From Blepharisma stoltei (taxonomy: Eukaryota > Ciliophora > Heterotrichea > Heterotrichida > Blepharismidae): a DNA stretch of 64,000 nucleotides. The position numbers and the translations under genes are program-made. Every line of letters begins with the position of its first letter. Within the stretch, counting starts at the first letter, position 1. This document shows, one piece after another, positions 23,513-35,299 of the stretch. The notes under the pieces were generated by a model. The model saw only the letters and a list, made by a program, of their open reading frames with translations, did no database searches and was not told the DNA's origin. The DNA is taken from positions 62,001-126,000 of the forward strand of contig CAJZBQ010000009.1 of NCBI GenBank assembly GCA_914767885.1, in the 5' to 3' direction.

Positions 23513-26406
23513 ATGTTAAAACTATTAGCATGCTCGTCAGTAAGCTACTTTGCTTATACCAGATATGCGAATTCTGAAGAATTTCAAGCTGGTAAGAGAA
23601 GATCTGATCTGCCAGATTATTCTTGGGAAGACATTTCCAAGCACAAAAACCCTGAAAAATCAGTTTGAATTGGCTTCAAAGAAGGAGTTTATGACGTAAC
23701 TCATTTTATTGAGCATCATCCTGGAGGAGATAAAATTTTACTTGGGGCTGGAAACTCAATTGAGCCTTTCTGAAATTTATATCGCGCCCACCACAAGACT
23801 CATGTTTATCAAATGCTTGAGTCGATGAGAATTGGCAACTTAAAAAAAGGAGAAAAAATTATGGTTTTAGATGACCCCTATAAAAATGATCCAAAGCGTA
23901 ACCCAGGAATGGTTACTCACGGAGAGAAGCCATTTAATGCAGAAACACCTAATGATTTATTAGTTAAAAATCCTACAACTCCTAATGAATTATTTTTCGT
24001 AAGAAACCATTTGCCAGTGCCTATAATAGACCCGCAAACATATCGTTTAGAGCTTGTATTATCTGATGATAAATGTTTATAAATAAAATGGCATTCGGTT
24101 CGAGAGAAATTAGCTTTGCTATTTTTCTCTCCCTCATGGAATTTATTTATAGGGTTAGGTTGTCACTCGAGAACTTCTGGACAGCAATAGCGGTTTAACT
24201 CTGGGGATAACCAGAGGAACTGCTCCTCAGTCCTCTCAAGATTTCTGGCTTTTACCTCTCAGCACATCTCCACGGGAGATGACCCTTAGGCGGAACACGC
24301 GCAGGAGCTGAGTCGAGACAAGGGCGACGGCATCGCGCCGGGTGAGACGTGCAGCAAGGCTGGTGAAGCAGGAGTTGATAGAAGGCTTGGCCAGGGCTGA
24401 CCTGTTCCAAGATGGCTCGCCTACGTCACTAGTTTTGCCATAGGTCCTTTTTGGGCTGCGGCACTAGACACCTTAAACACCAAATAATTAAGTTAAGTAA
24501 GTTAAGATGATAAATGTTTAGAGTTTTCTCTTGATGATTTATCCTCAAAGTTTGAACTTGTGACTGTAAAATCATGCATTCAGTGCGCTGGAAACAGAAG
24601 AGCGGATATGGCTAAGCATGAAAATGTTCGTGGAATCATGTGAAATGCTGGAGCTATTGGCAGTGCTGAATGAAAAGGTGTAAGACTTACTCCCCCCCCC
24701 TTTAAATTGGAACAAAATATCGGTAAAATTTCCACTTTTTTGGTAAATTAACCCCCCTTTAAATTGGAACAAAATTTAATTTTATAATAAAAAATTATAT
24801 ATAATTTTATCTAAAAAGTTTTGATATAAGTTAAATGTTTCTTCTTAACTAAAATTAAAAATTTATTTATATCTTACTCTTTTTTAAAGAAAAAAGTATA
24901 AAGAGCATCTTATTTAAATAAATTTATTATCCTTAATTGCTAAATTTAAAAAAAAAATTATTGTTTTTTTTAAAAATTTTCAAAAAAATTTTTGTTTTTT
25001 TTGATAAAAATGATATTTTTTATTTGGATAGTTTTGATATAAATTCAATAGGAATTCTTTATAAAATTTCAAAATTTACTTATTTCTTGCTTTATTTGAA
25101 AGAATAGAGTATAAATAACATCTTATTTAAACAAAATTAGCACTTTGATCGATAAATTTCCAAAATTTTTTTTTTTAATTTTTTTTTTATCAATAAAAAT
25201 AATATATTTTTGTGTAAATAATTTTGATACCAATTAATAGTGGCGTATTAACTAATAATGAAAATTTAGTTATATCTTGCTTTGTTTTAAAGGATAAAGA
25301 GTAAATAGCGTTTTATTAAACAAATTTATTAATCTAATTCGATAGGTTTTTGAAATTGTTTTTTGTTGAAATTTTTATATATTTTATAAAAAATTTTATA
25401 TTAACCCCCTTTAAATTGGAACAAAATTTTTAGTTCCAATTTAAAGGGGGGGAGTTAGAGATATTATAAATTATGCGAATCCGAAGGCAAATTACAGCCA
25501 TGCTCATATAGAAGCTTTCGACTCAGACCCAAACGGCCCATTTGGTACTAATATTCCTCTTTCCAAAATTATGGATATAGGCAAATCCTATTAACTGCCC
25601 TATAAGGGCAGTACATTGGAACTGGAAACTCTCCCAGTGCCTGGGCCAACTGAGGTTGGTCAGACCAATAGGAGAGAGGTCCATTGCCAACTCTCCAATA
25701 GCTTGACCAGACTGAGTTGGTCCAGCCACTCGAGTGCTTCCTGCTCCAATGTCCTGCCATTATAGGGCAGTTTATAAGATTTACCTATATCAATGGAGAC
25801 GTTATTTTAGCGCTAGAAATGAACGGTGAGCCTTTACCATTAGATCATGGATTTCCATTAAGATTAATAGTCCCAGGGTATGTAGGCGTAAGGAATGTTA
25901 AATGAGTAAAACGAATTACACTTGATGATAAAGAGAGTCCTTTAATATGGCATAGAAGAGACTATAAAATCTTCGGAAATAATGATACCATAGATAATAC
26001 GGATTTTCAAAAAAGGCCACCATTATATGAAATGAATGTCCAGGCTGCTATTTGTGATCCTTTAGACGGAGCATTTGTAGAAAGTGTAGAAGGAAAAGTT
26101 ACCTTTAAAGGGTATGCTTATAGTGGAGGGGGCAATGAAATTGCAAGAGTTGATGTAACGACTGATAATGGAGAAACTTGGCAAGAAGCAGAATTAACCA
26201 AAGACTCTGCTGACCACAAAAGACACTGATCTTGGTCTCTCTGGGAAGCCAAAATCTCTATATCAGAGCTTCACAACGAAGTCTGTGTCAAAGCTACAGA
26301 TTCTTCTGGTAACTCTCAGCCTCGAGATATTATCCCTATTCTGAATTTCCGAGGACTTCTGAATAACTCTTGGCACTGCATTAAAGTTAATCATAAATCA
26401 TTTTAA
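23513..26406 (+). CDS. SUOX: sulfite oxidase (cytochrome b5 + molybdopterin domains)
   Basis: 490 residues after removal of insertions of 441, 768 and 212 bp; total length stays in frame. The N-terminus is short and hydrophobic, perhaps a mitochondrial leader. The cytochrome b5 domain (about 35-115) has the haem-binding FIEHHPGG. The molybdopterin domain has [10 protein letters not shown], the ligand-bearing [28 protein letters not shown] and [18 protein letters not shown], followed by the dimerisation domain (NVKWVKRITL ... [14 protein letters not shown]). Several Trp residues are TGA. Known role: oxidation of sulfite to sulfate in the mitochondrial intermembrane space. All catalytic motifs survive, so the interruptions must be removed in expressed copies. 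Confidence 0.93.
24080..24520 (+). mobile_element. retroposon in sulfite oxidase
   Basis: 441 bp with a perfect 15-bp target duplication GATGATAAATGTTTA (24065-24079, 24506-24520). Plus orientation: starts TAAATAAAATGGCATTCG, GC-rich body, ends in TTAAGT-type pentamer repeats. Removal rejoins DDKCL to EFSLDDL. Confidence 0.9.
24690..25457. mobile_element. TA-bounded MITE with CCCCTTTAAATTGGAACAAA ends
   Basis: TA at 24688-24689 and 25456-25457. Terminal inverted repeats CTCCCCCCCCCTTTAAATTG; the motif is repeated again just inside each end, suggesting a nested or duplicated copy. Removal joins WKGVRL to RDIINYANP. Confidence 0.88.
25578..25789. mobile_element. 212-bp hairpin MITE IES
   Basis: TA at 25576-25577 and 25788-25789. 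Almost the whole element is an imperfect inverted repeat, outer arms GATATAGGCAAATCCTAT, then AACTGCCCTATAAGGGCAG. Removal gives [19 protein letters not shown]. Confidence 0.85.
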
Positions 26407-26550
26407 ATTCTAATTTACCACCAAACGGTTTCTCTCTTCAATCATACCTAAATTTCTCCATTTCCATTAATCTGCAGCATTCTATAAATACCTTAATAGC
26501 TATACAGAGTTATTTTTAAGTGAGCATTAATATTTTGAGTTTATGTATAA

Positions 26551-28098
26551 ATGAATAGCTCGACAACAAAGATTCACAATGTGACATTATCCCCTAAAGC
26601 TACTACAATTAGAAGGCATAGATCGAAACCTAATAGAAGCTTAAAAGATTTAATAATCAGACACAAAGATTCCTCTTTACAGCCGATGGAAGAATCTCCT
26701 ATCAAAAAAATGATTAAGCCACTAAACATTTCTCATTTGAAATTTAATACACTTACGACGACAACTGATACCACAACAAGGAAACACTTTGAATTGGCTA
26801 GCTCAACAAGGACAAATTCAAAGAAGAACACAATGAACTCAACGCAGGTAATAATTAAAAGTTGCTCAAATACTTCGATAAAAAAATCAAATACCCTGCA
26901 TTCTAGCTCTGCTCTAAGCATAAAAAAGTCATTCCCAATCTCCCCTAAAATTGCTTTGACTGAGTTTTTTGAAGATTTAACTGATAAAGAAAAAAGCGAA
27001 ATTTTGGAATATCCCGAGGTATATTTTATCGCTAAAAAAGACTGCAGAGACGACCCACCTCCTTTTACGTTTAATGATGGGTATGACGACAACAAAGGGG
27101 ATTACTGTTTATATAAAGGAGACCATATTGCATATCGCTATGAAATACATAGCATTCTAGGCAAGGGAAGCTTTGGACAAGTCTGTCTGTGCTTTGACCA
27201 CAAAAGAAAAGAAAACGTAGCAATCAAAATAATTAAAAACAAAAAACGGTTCCATTTTCAAGCTTCGTTTGAAATCCGTATATTGCAATCGCTATTAGAA
27301 AATGACCCTGACGATAAAAGAAACATTGTAAGAATCAAAAATTATTTTTTATTTAGAAATCACATATGCATTGCCTTTGAACTTTTACAAATAAATCTTT
27401 ACCAACTGCTCCATAAAAACCATTTCAATGGAGTTTCTTTAAAATTGATCAAAAAAATCGCAATTCAGCTGTTAGTGTCACTTCAGTTTTTAGCAGAAAA
27501 TCAAGTTATTCATTGTGATTTAAAACCAGAGAATATTTTATTGAAAAAGCCAGATTCAGCGACAATTAAAATAATTGATTTTGGGTCATCTTGCTTTGAA
27601 AACGAAAAAATTCATACATATATTCAAAGCAGATTTTATAGATCCCCAGAAATCATTTTAGGGATTTCTTATACCACTGCTATTGATATGTGATCTTTAG
27701 GATGCATTTTAGCAGAACTTTATACTGGGCAGCCTATTTTTCCAGGGAGAAGTGAAGAAGAACAATTTGCACTGATAATGGAAGTCATTGGAGCTCCTCC
27801 GAAATCGTTTATCTCCCAAGCAACCAGAAATAAAACATATTTTTACCCTAATGGCGAGCCGAAGCTGATAGCTGATACAAAAGGCTTATTAAGAGTCCCT
27901 GGGAGCCGAAGCTTAAACGAGCTATTAAAAGGTTCCAACCCCAACTTCATAAACTTCGTCCAGCAATGCTTCGAATGGAACCCAGAGCTCCGTTTAACTG
28001 CATCTCAAGGTCTGGAGCATCCTTGGATCATAGAAAGCTCCTTAAATTCTTCCTTATTGCTAAAGCGCCGATTTTCAAGTGAAAGAAAAAGGTATTAA
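26551..28098 (+). CDS. DYRK-family dual-specificity protein kinase
   Basis: 515 residues. A disordered Ser/Thr/Lys-rich N-terminus (1-150) is followed by the kinase domain at about 195-500: ILGKGSFGQVCLC (glycine loop), VAIKIIKNKKRF (VAIK lysine), QVIHCDLKPENILL (catalytic loop with DYRK-type Cys), IKIIDFGSSCFE and the activation loop YIQSRFYRSPEIILG, where the DYRK autophosphorylated Tyr lies before the QSRFYR motif. DMWSLGC uses TGA for Trp. The region preceding the kinase resembles the DYRK homology box. No insertion. Confidence 0.92.
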
Positions 28099-28145
28099 CA
28101 TCCGTTAATGCTTGATTATTAAATTATTCTTATTATTCCATAAAT

Positions 28146-30034
28146 ATGCTGGTCCTTTTCGAGACCTCTGGTGGCTTTGCTCTATTTAAAGTCCTCAAGG
28201 ACAAAAAGCTAAAGCAAGTGGAAAACTTGGCAGAAGAGTTCAGGACCTTGGACAATGCAAGCAAAATAGTCAAACTCAAAGCATTTGACAAATTCAAAGA
28301 CGCCAAATCTGCACTTCAAGCTGCAGCTTCTTTGGCGAACCATGAACTTTCAAGATCATTGACAAAATTTTTAAGGAAAAATATCGTGCAGCAAGAGATT
28401 GATGATGAGCTTATTGTCCTGGATAAGAAGCTAAGGTCAGCCATAGAAGATAAATTGGGGATCAAGTGTCTTTATAGCTCGAAATATCAGGAACTGATAA
28501 GAGGAATTCGTACACAAATTGAAGGGCTTATTGCAGGACTTTCAGCTCAAGAGCAGAAAGCAATGGCTTTGGGTTTGGCTCATTCACTGTGTAGGCATAC
28601 GTTGAAGTTCTCAATTGATAAAGTTGACACTATGGTTGTTCAAGCTGTCAATTTATTATACTCTGCAATATCAATTACTTGTGAACTAAGGAGAATCATT
28701 ACTTGTTTTTGCTTAGACTATGCATTGGATTAATCAAAGAATAGCCTTAATTCATATTGAAAGCATAATAATTATTTCTAAATAAAATAATAAAAAATAT
28801 TTTTTAATTTGTTAAGTATTTGTGGAACAATTTATTAGACGACATTGACAAAGAACTCAATAACTACGCTATGAGACTAAAAGAATGGTATTCATGGCAT
28901 TTCCCTGAGCTTGCCAGAATAGTCACTGATAATGTGGAATACGCCAAATGTGTCAATGCAATAAAAGAAAGACAAAATACAGCCAAAGTCAATTTAGCAT
29001 CAATAATTACAGACGAAGACATCATTGAAGAAATCAAAGAGGCAGCTGAGCTTAGCATGGGGACAGAAATCACCCAAGACGACATGGACAATATGAAAGC
29101 ACTTTGTGACCAAGTCATCAGTTTAAGCGAATACAGAACAAACTTAAGTGAATACTTAAAGAATAGAATGAACGCCATCGCACCTAATCTGACTGTTCTA
29201 GTAGGAGAACTTGTAGGGGCAAGATTAATTGCACACGCTGGAAGCTTGGTGAATTTAGCAAAACATCCAGCCTCAACCATACAAATTTTGGGTGCTGAAA
29301 AAGCGTTATTCAGAGCAATCAGAACAAAGCATGATACACCAAAATATGGACTGCTTTATCATGCTAGCATTGTAGGACAAGCTACACCTAAGACAAAAGG
29401 AAAAATCAGCAGATCACTAGCTGCAAAATGCGCACTTTGTATCAGAATGGACGCTCTCGGCGACCAAGAGACTGCCACCATTGGGCTACAGCATAAAGAA
29501 GCTCTTGACAAAAGGGTCAAATTTTTACTCCTTCCTCAGTGAGAGAGCAAAATCATTGGAAAAATCCTGGATTTTTGGGTAAAAGCCCTCCGAGCGAACA
29601 AAAAATTATTTATGAAAAAAATATTTTGAATATAAATGATAATTAATATAAGAAATCCCTTTGCAATTCTGATGAATTTTAAACAGCTTGTATTCTAAAA
29701 CATAAATCTTAAAACGAAATAATATTCGCTTTCCATTTGGGATTGTTTTTAAATTCGAATTATTTTCTACTATATAATTTTTTAAAAAAATAATCAAGTA
29801 AATTTTTTGTCACTCACGATAGGGAGGGAGTTAGAAAATAATTTGACACCAAGCATGCTTTCAGGTAAAAGGCCAGCTGCATATCAAAGACCTGCACAGA
29901 CTGGAATGTATAACCCAGCCACAGACGCAACAAATAAAATTGAAGTACCTGCCAAGAGGACAAGAATAGAAGAAGTGGAAGACGAGAGTGAAGAAAGCGA
30001 AGAGGAAGTAAAGCCTAAAAAGAAAAAGCATTAA
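28146..30034 (+). CDS. NOP58: NOP58/Nop5 box C/D snoRNP core protein
   Basis: 467 residues after removing 179-bp and 306-bp insertions. The start [17 protein letters not shown] is the NOP58 N-terminus. The middle carries [37 protein letters not shown] (split at VNLL by the first insertion) and the Nop domain SVGQ-like [24 protein letters not shown] and [14 protein letters not shown]. The C-terminus is an acidic then KKKK tail typical of nucleolar Nop proteins. Known role: scaffold for 2'-O-methylation guide RNPs. Slightly shorter than the human protein. Confidence 0.93.
28659..28837. mobile_element. 179-bp IES with CAATTTATTA repeat
   Basis: The perfect 10-bp direct repeat (28649-28658, 28828-28837) contains TTA. 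Removal restores [13 protein letters not shown]. The interior is AT-rich with no strong inverted repeat. Confidence 0.88.
29528..29833. mobile_element. TA-bounded C/G-tract MITE IES, diverged
   Basis: TA at 29526-29527 and 29832-29833. Ends CTCCTTCCTCAGTGAGAGAG and CACTCACGATAGGGAGGGAG are inverted copies of the common family. Removal joins DKRVKFL to ENNLTPSML. Confidence 0.85.
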
Positions 30035-30162
30035 GCTAAGGAGACCTTATTTTTATATATCTTTTTTATAAATATATGCATAAACTTAGATTTAATATTA
30101 TTGATATGAATATTCAATAAAAATATTGATATAAAATAGTAAAATATAACAAAGCTAGATAA

Positions 30163-32462
30163 ATGGGATGCCTGCAAAGTAACCCACCGCTTATGAATCC
30201 TGAGCCGATAAAGCATTCGTTTGATTTGGAATCTTTCTCACCCCCAGAAACTACTTTGCATAAATTATGCATTCAATGCAGCAAAGATCATGCACAAAAT
30301 AAATCTTATCTTATCGAGAAATTTCACAGGGCTTATGATTCATGTGAGAGGTTTAGAAAGTCTCTTAACAAATTTGATTTATTCTCCTATTGATTGATTT
30401 ATTTAATAGGCTATTAATTTAAAAATTTATAAATCAAAATTAATCAAATTGATTATACTTTTTAGTAGAAAAACATTTCAAGCTATCAATGTGAGCAATG
30501 ATGATTTTGAATGCAAGAAATGCAATGGTTTATATAATAATAAGAATGAAATATAGAAGTTTCCTATGTTTGGCGCTGTAAAGGCCGATAAATTCTGATC
30601 GGAATTTATCGGTAGGTTGCACCAAATCAATGCCTTGGTCGGACCAAAAAGCGATTTGGTCCGACGAACTTGGAAAGCTCCTGGGAAAATGTCTGCGCTT
30701 TTAGCGCTATATAGAGGAAACCTCTATACCAGTTTTACTGCCATGTAGCCATACTGCTTGCTATAACTCCCCTCCATGAACAAGCAAAATAATTGGGAAA
30801 AATCCTTATTTTTTGGAAAAAAAACCTCCAAGTAATGAAGTAAATCTCTTACTCCCCATCGATAAGCGGCAAAATTAATTTGCTCGCTTAAAGAGTGGGC
30901 TAATTTTTTTTTAAATATTTATATATAAAATTTTATAGTAATTTTTTAGCAAATATTAAAATTTGTAAAATTATATATTAAAATGCAAACTGTTTTAAAA
31001 TTCAACAGAATTAGCTTGAGATTTCATTATACTAATTATCACTTATATATCATTTTTTTTCCATAATACACTTTTATACTAAAAAAATGTTTTGTTCCCT
31101 GCGTTTTTGAGCGAAATATATGAATTTTTCCAATTTTTTTTTCGCTCCTGGAGGGAGTGAGTTAGCTTTTTAATTTATTAAATCTCGTAAAAAATTAATT
31201 ATAAAAATTAGCCCCCTTCAAGATGAGCAATATATTTTTGCTTAAAGGATAGGTGGGTAAGTGTCTTAAGTCGGAATATGAAAGAAAAGGAGTTATTTAT
31301 TGTCCTTTTGATGGGCAAGATTTTGACGAAAACCCGGATAATTTACCATGAGATAACGCGTGGATGAGTATGATTGATGATTCGAAATCAACTATTTTTT
31401 GTGAAACCCATAACTTACTTATCTCTAGATACACTAGAACTGTTTGATTTCTTGAGTTATTTATATGATAAGATTTATATCTAGAAAAAAATATATTGTA
31501 AATATTTTTATCACACAGTCTAAACTAGATAAGTTAAGAATACTGCTTGACAGATAAAGAGTTATTGTGCACAAATTGCTTATCAAGCCACAATTCACAC
31601 CAGATAGTCGATATTAGTTCTCAAAAAATAATAAATGAGCTCAAGCTGAAAAAAGAGAAAACAAATATTTATATCGAAAAGCTTCGTTCTCAGTCAGAAA
31701 AAATCAACTCATATCAATCCCAAGCTGAAGAAATTGAATTAGCTTTAAAAGCCACGATTAATACTCACATAAACGCAATAACCGAAATGAAAGACACTCT
31801 TATAAAAAAAATCATTGAAAATTGTCAAAGCTATAGTAACGAACTGGAATTTTCTTTAAAGAAGCTTGAAAACATTTCTACGCACAGCGAAATTCAATTG
31901 ATTCATGATCAATTGAATTATACTCTCCTTAATAATAAATGATATTGTTGGAATAGGTTCTCTTAGAACTTGACCATCTCAGGCCATTTTATTATTATGA
32001 AGTTCAGCTTTTCCAATGAATCTTTATCCAACAATGCCAGGACCATCCTACATATAGACTAGAGCAACTCTTTATGCCTATCCAGAGGAGAAAAACCATT
32101 AGGTGGGATAAAATTGGAGGCTTCTAAAGAGCGAAGCAATGCAACCAGTGAGATTTAGAGAAGTCCGAGGCAAAAGTTGGAATTTACCGTTCTGCTGAAT
32201 GAAACGGCACGCTAAACACTAATAAATAACTAAGAATTATGAACTCCAAAAAGCTGAAGAATTTTTATATAATTTTTCAATAATTCCTATCAGTGAACGT
32301 CTCGACAAATTGCAAAGTGAAGAAAGCTTATCCAATCAAATTTCTAAACCTGATATAAGTGTGCTGCAAGAAATTAAATTTCTTTTGGCCAGGCTCCCTG
32401 ATCCCACAGTGCTTGTTCTTTCATTATCATTAGGAAAAATCCAAAATTTAATATCCCAATAA
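30163..32462 (+). CDS. B-box zinc-finger coiled-coil protein (TRIM-like), multiply interrupted
   Basis: A protein of roughly 356 residues if four insertions are removed. The start MGCLQSNPP is an acylation-type N-terminus. A RING-like Cys cluster (FECKKCNG ... KCLKSEYE ... IYCPFDG) is split by a composite insertion. A B-box (CETHNLLISRYC, then DKELLCTNCLSSHNSHQI) is restored by removing the 111-bp IES at 31432-31542. A coiled coil follows (QLNYELQKAEEFLYNF across the 31921-32239 IES), then a C-terminal helical region. TRIM-type proteins are often ubiquitin ligases, but the RING looks incomplete in my reconstruction, so function is left open. Confidence 0.65.
30382..30457. mobile_element. probable 76-bp TA-bounded IES
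   Basis: TA at 30380-30381 and 30456-30457. The segment contains in-frame TAA codons. Removal joins NKFDL to LFSRKTFQAIN. Family conservation cannot confirm the junction here. Confidence 0.5.
30537..31259. mobile_element. composite insertion: hairpin plus C/G-tract MITEs in the RING-like region
   Basis: About 720 bp. Contains a GC-rich hairpin segment (about 30573-30760, with CGATAAATTCTGATCGGAAT palindromes) and one or two C/G-tract MITEs (ends near 30768, 30852 and 31160). A right TA at 31258-31259 and left TAs at 30535, 30538 or 30541 all preserve frame. Exact ends are unresolved. Confidence 0.5.
31432..31542. mobile_element. 111-bp TA-bounded IES in the B-box
   Basis: TA at 31430-31431 and 31541-31542. 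Removal restores the B-box spacing CETHNLLISRYCLTDKEL. AT-rich interior. Confidence 0.8.
31921..32239. mobile_element. 319-bp TA-bounded IES in the coiled coil
   Basis: TA at 31919-31920 and 32238-32239 within a GAATTAT repeat. A stretch near 31990 (GGCCATTTTATTATTATG) resembles a retroposon 5' end. Removal joins HDQLNY to ELQKAEEFLY. Confidence 0.75.
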
Positions 32463-32519
32463 AATTCTTATAAATTTTCCTAAAACCAATAATAAAAGTT
32501 AAAACTAATATAATACGTA

Positions 32520-34600
32520 ATGAGTCTAGGCAGCTTGAACAGTTCTGGGACAATTAAAGATTCATTGCCTAATAGTTTCGATACTTCTTATCTTTCAAAC
32601 CCAAAAACCGATAAATCAGCTTACAAAAAAGATAAAAATTGTTCTATCTGTGGATCTCCTTTTACACTCTTAGGGTCTACTCAAAAAAATGTGTGCCAGT
32701 TTTGCTATCATGGAGTATGTGGCCGGTGTTGCTCTCAGACGGTCTACGAAGCAATTAAAGATGAAGCTCTTAAAATCTGTGACAACTGCTATAGTGAATA
32801 TATAAAAACCCAAGTTACCAGCAAAATTCAATTTGAAATTATGGATGTGAAGGCACAAAACAGATTTATAGAAGAGCAAATAGTGAAGGAACAGAAAGCT
32901 TATGAAAGCGAAAAAGAGATGTATCAAAAAGGCAAACAAAAATATAAGGAAATTGAAGAGAAAATTGACCAGAATAATAAAAGAACAATAAGGCAAAGGG
33001 ATAAGATACAAGCAAGCATTGGAAGAATTGGAGAAATGATGATTAGATTAGATTAACGCTAGGTATTTAAGGTCCCCACTACGTCCGAGGAAGCATTCTA
33101 CGGTTTCCCGTGTGGTGGCAGAGCGTTCACCAAGCCCGGGCCGAAACCCCGGTTTCTCGGTAGAGGCATTGTCAAGGGCCGTCTCATACCGGCTTTGCTG
33201 ACCGCCTCCATTTCCAACTTGAATCGTCGCCTAAGTTTACGCCAACACTGCCGCGTCGTCCGCCAGATCTGCCCATTTAAGGGCACCTTTTAAACTGGAG
33301 AGACCCCCGTTTAGTTGTCTAACTCGCCTTCCCCTCTTTTCCGGTCATCCCGAGAAAGAACTCAACAGCTTTCGCCATTCGGGGCGAGCCACAAAAGCAG
33401 CTTAGGCAGGTAAGTCGCCCTGCCTCATTTTGGGCACTCACTGGGCTGAGCGCTGCTGGCAAAAAGAAGTCACGAGTAACTGCCCATGGGTCTGGTTACA
33501 AAAACAGCGGCTTTTGCGCTTAGGCCTCTCGCTTCGAGGTCCCAGACGTTGTTGGGCTAACTCCTGGCTCCAAAAACCATGCCCGGATATACATGGGTAA
33601 CCACCACTGAGAGGGTGGGTCGATCGCCGTCCGCCATTTTATGTATATGGAGAAATGATGATAAAATTAGAAGCGAAAGTTGAAGAACTGAGCTTAATAG
33701 CGCAAGCAAAAGAAATAAAGGTCAATAACTATAAGAATGAAATCTCTGACATACAAGGGAATACTGATAAGAACAACAATGCGTGTTCAGATATTAAAAA
33801 TTCAATAGAAGAATATAATATTGTGAATACCCTATTATTCTAATAATGGGTCTTGATTATTTCATTCTAAGAATCCAGTACTCTTCTATGTCATTTATAA
33901 GTGATTGTGAATTTGCTTTTAATTTATGTTTTTATTATTATTTAAATATAAAAATGACCATTCCTTTTTCACTGCATATTAATATTATAAAATATTCTAT
34001 TTAATAGAAGAGCAAGGTCTTAAAGCAAGTTTTACTGTACAAAAATTAATGATGACATTGTACGTAGTCAAGAAGAACAAGAACTTGGCATTCTGAATTC
34101 ATTTCGACCTTCAGACGAAGTCGAATTATTCCTTATCAGTTTAATTCAACATTAGCCAACTAAATTCGTGCAATTTCAATTATTGTTATATGATAAAATT
34201 AGGCAATTTCTCCACCACAAATAAAATATAAAATAAAAACACAGATTTATTTAGTATAACTTTCAAACTTCGTCGGCTTCGTACTCAAATCGAAGAGCAA
34301 AGGGCAGAGAATAAAAGGCTTGAAAAGAAAAAGCAGGAACTAAGAAAAGAAGGAGGAGCGAAAACTGCTGCAGTTTCTGCTCTTTCAACCTCTCTTTTAG
34401 TTTCTCAAGGTGGCTCAAATCCAGTAACATTTTGTGCAAAAATTATGAATCCTATCAAAATTATGAAAATCATGAAAGAAAAGGCTGGAACACAGGAAGA
34501 AGAAATTAATGCCCTAAAAAAGGAGCTTGAAGAAATTAAAAATTCAGAAAAAATCGACCAAAAGGAGGATTTTAAGAATAAATTGAAAAGAAATAAATAA
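32520..34600 (+). CDS. FYVE-like zinc-finger coiled-coil protein, interrupted copy
   Basis: 360 residues after removing insertions of 619, 249 and 130 bp. The zinc finger (about 38-90) has CSICGSPFTLLG, CQFCYHGVCGRCC and LKICDNCYSEY, a FYVE-related eight-Cys pattern without the full RRHHCR motif. A long coiled coil follows. The uninterrupted paralog at 37940-39079 aligns from end to end and defines all three joins (GEMMIKLEAKVEEL, IEEYSQEEQELGI, DEVELTFKLRRL). The C-terminus is shorter than in the paralog. Probably a membrane-associated scaffold; lipid binding is not shown. Confidence 0.85.
33044..33662 (-). mobile_element. 619-bp retroposon with (TAATC)n tail
   Basis: Perfect 14-bp target duplication GGAGAAATGATGAT (33030-33043 and 33649-33662). 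On the minus strand it starts TATACATAAAATGGCGGACG and ends GTTAATCTAATCTAATC. The body shares both termini with the 1.46-kb copy at 52090-53550. Confidence 0.9.
33818..34066. mobile_element. 249-bp TA-bounded IES
   Basis: TA at 33816-33817 and 34065-34066. Removal gives a coiled coil that matches the paralog in spacing (EE followed by 23 against 25 residues up to VELT). AT-rich. Confidence 0.75.
34129..34258. mobile_element. 130-bp TA-bounded IES
   Basis: TA at 34127-34128 and 34257-34258. Removal joins SDEVEL to TFKLRRLRTQI, aligned with NEVELTLKIDRLKAEI of the paralog. Confidence 0.85.
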
Positions 34601-35299
34601 TTCATATAAATACTTTACTTGTGATAAAGAATTAGTTATTCGTTAATCTAATTTTTTAAGATCATGATTATTTTATTTAAATTATACTAAATTGGGAATA
34701 ATGAAAATTTAATGACGTATTTAAATTTATGACAAAGGTATTTTATTTTGTGATTTTATTATGCGTTTCTTAATTTAAATAAAGCAATGAAATCAGCAAT
34801 TTTCCCCATTTTAGCTAATTCTTTTACTTATTTAATTGCAATTACCAGCATTTGAAGCACTTGCATTTATGCTGACATTGATAATTTTCGTCTCATGTTC
34901 CTGTGACTCATATTTAAATTCCATAACTGGCAATAATCGAATTTAATATAAAAATTGTTTCGATTTTATTATATGCATTCTTAAAGCCTTTTCCCTTCCA
35001 AAAATAGAAAATCTCCTTCACCCAGATCACACCCTTTCATTTTCACATAATTACTAATTTAAATCTCAAGGCATGCGCATATAATTATATAAATACCAAG
35101 TGCACAAGCCTGACCAGCCCAATCTTTTTCCTTTTGATCTCTCTCATTTTTTAACGCTGATATTTCGCCAATTTTTGGAAGAATTATTACTTAATCTGGA
35201 TAATTAATAAAATTTTATTTTGTCCTTTATGCATTAATTTAATTAATAATCTGTTCTTTTCGACCTGATTTTGGCGTCATATTTAGTTCAACATAATAA
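34601..35299. other. intergenic region, possible small minus-strand coding pieces
   Basis: Mostly AT-rich. On the minus strand about 35190-35068 encodes an open stretch with a charged then hydrophobic pattern (KDWAGQACALGIYIIICACL), and about 34925-34830 encodes an ATG-started stretch (MEFKYESQEHETKIINV). They could be pieces of one small interrupted gene; I cannot join them. Confidence 0.35.

Noticed and set aside
25523..25905. Overlapping frames through the hairpin at 25.6 kb
   Set aside because: They are readings of the palindromic arms; one merely runs on into sulfite oxidase.
33044..33662. Horizontal transfer of GC-rich DNA from bacteria
   Set aside because: Composition differs from neighbours, but the target duplications, shared ends and multiple copies show a host retroposon family.
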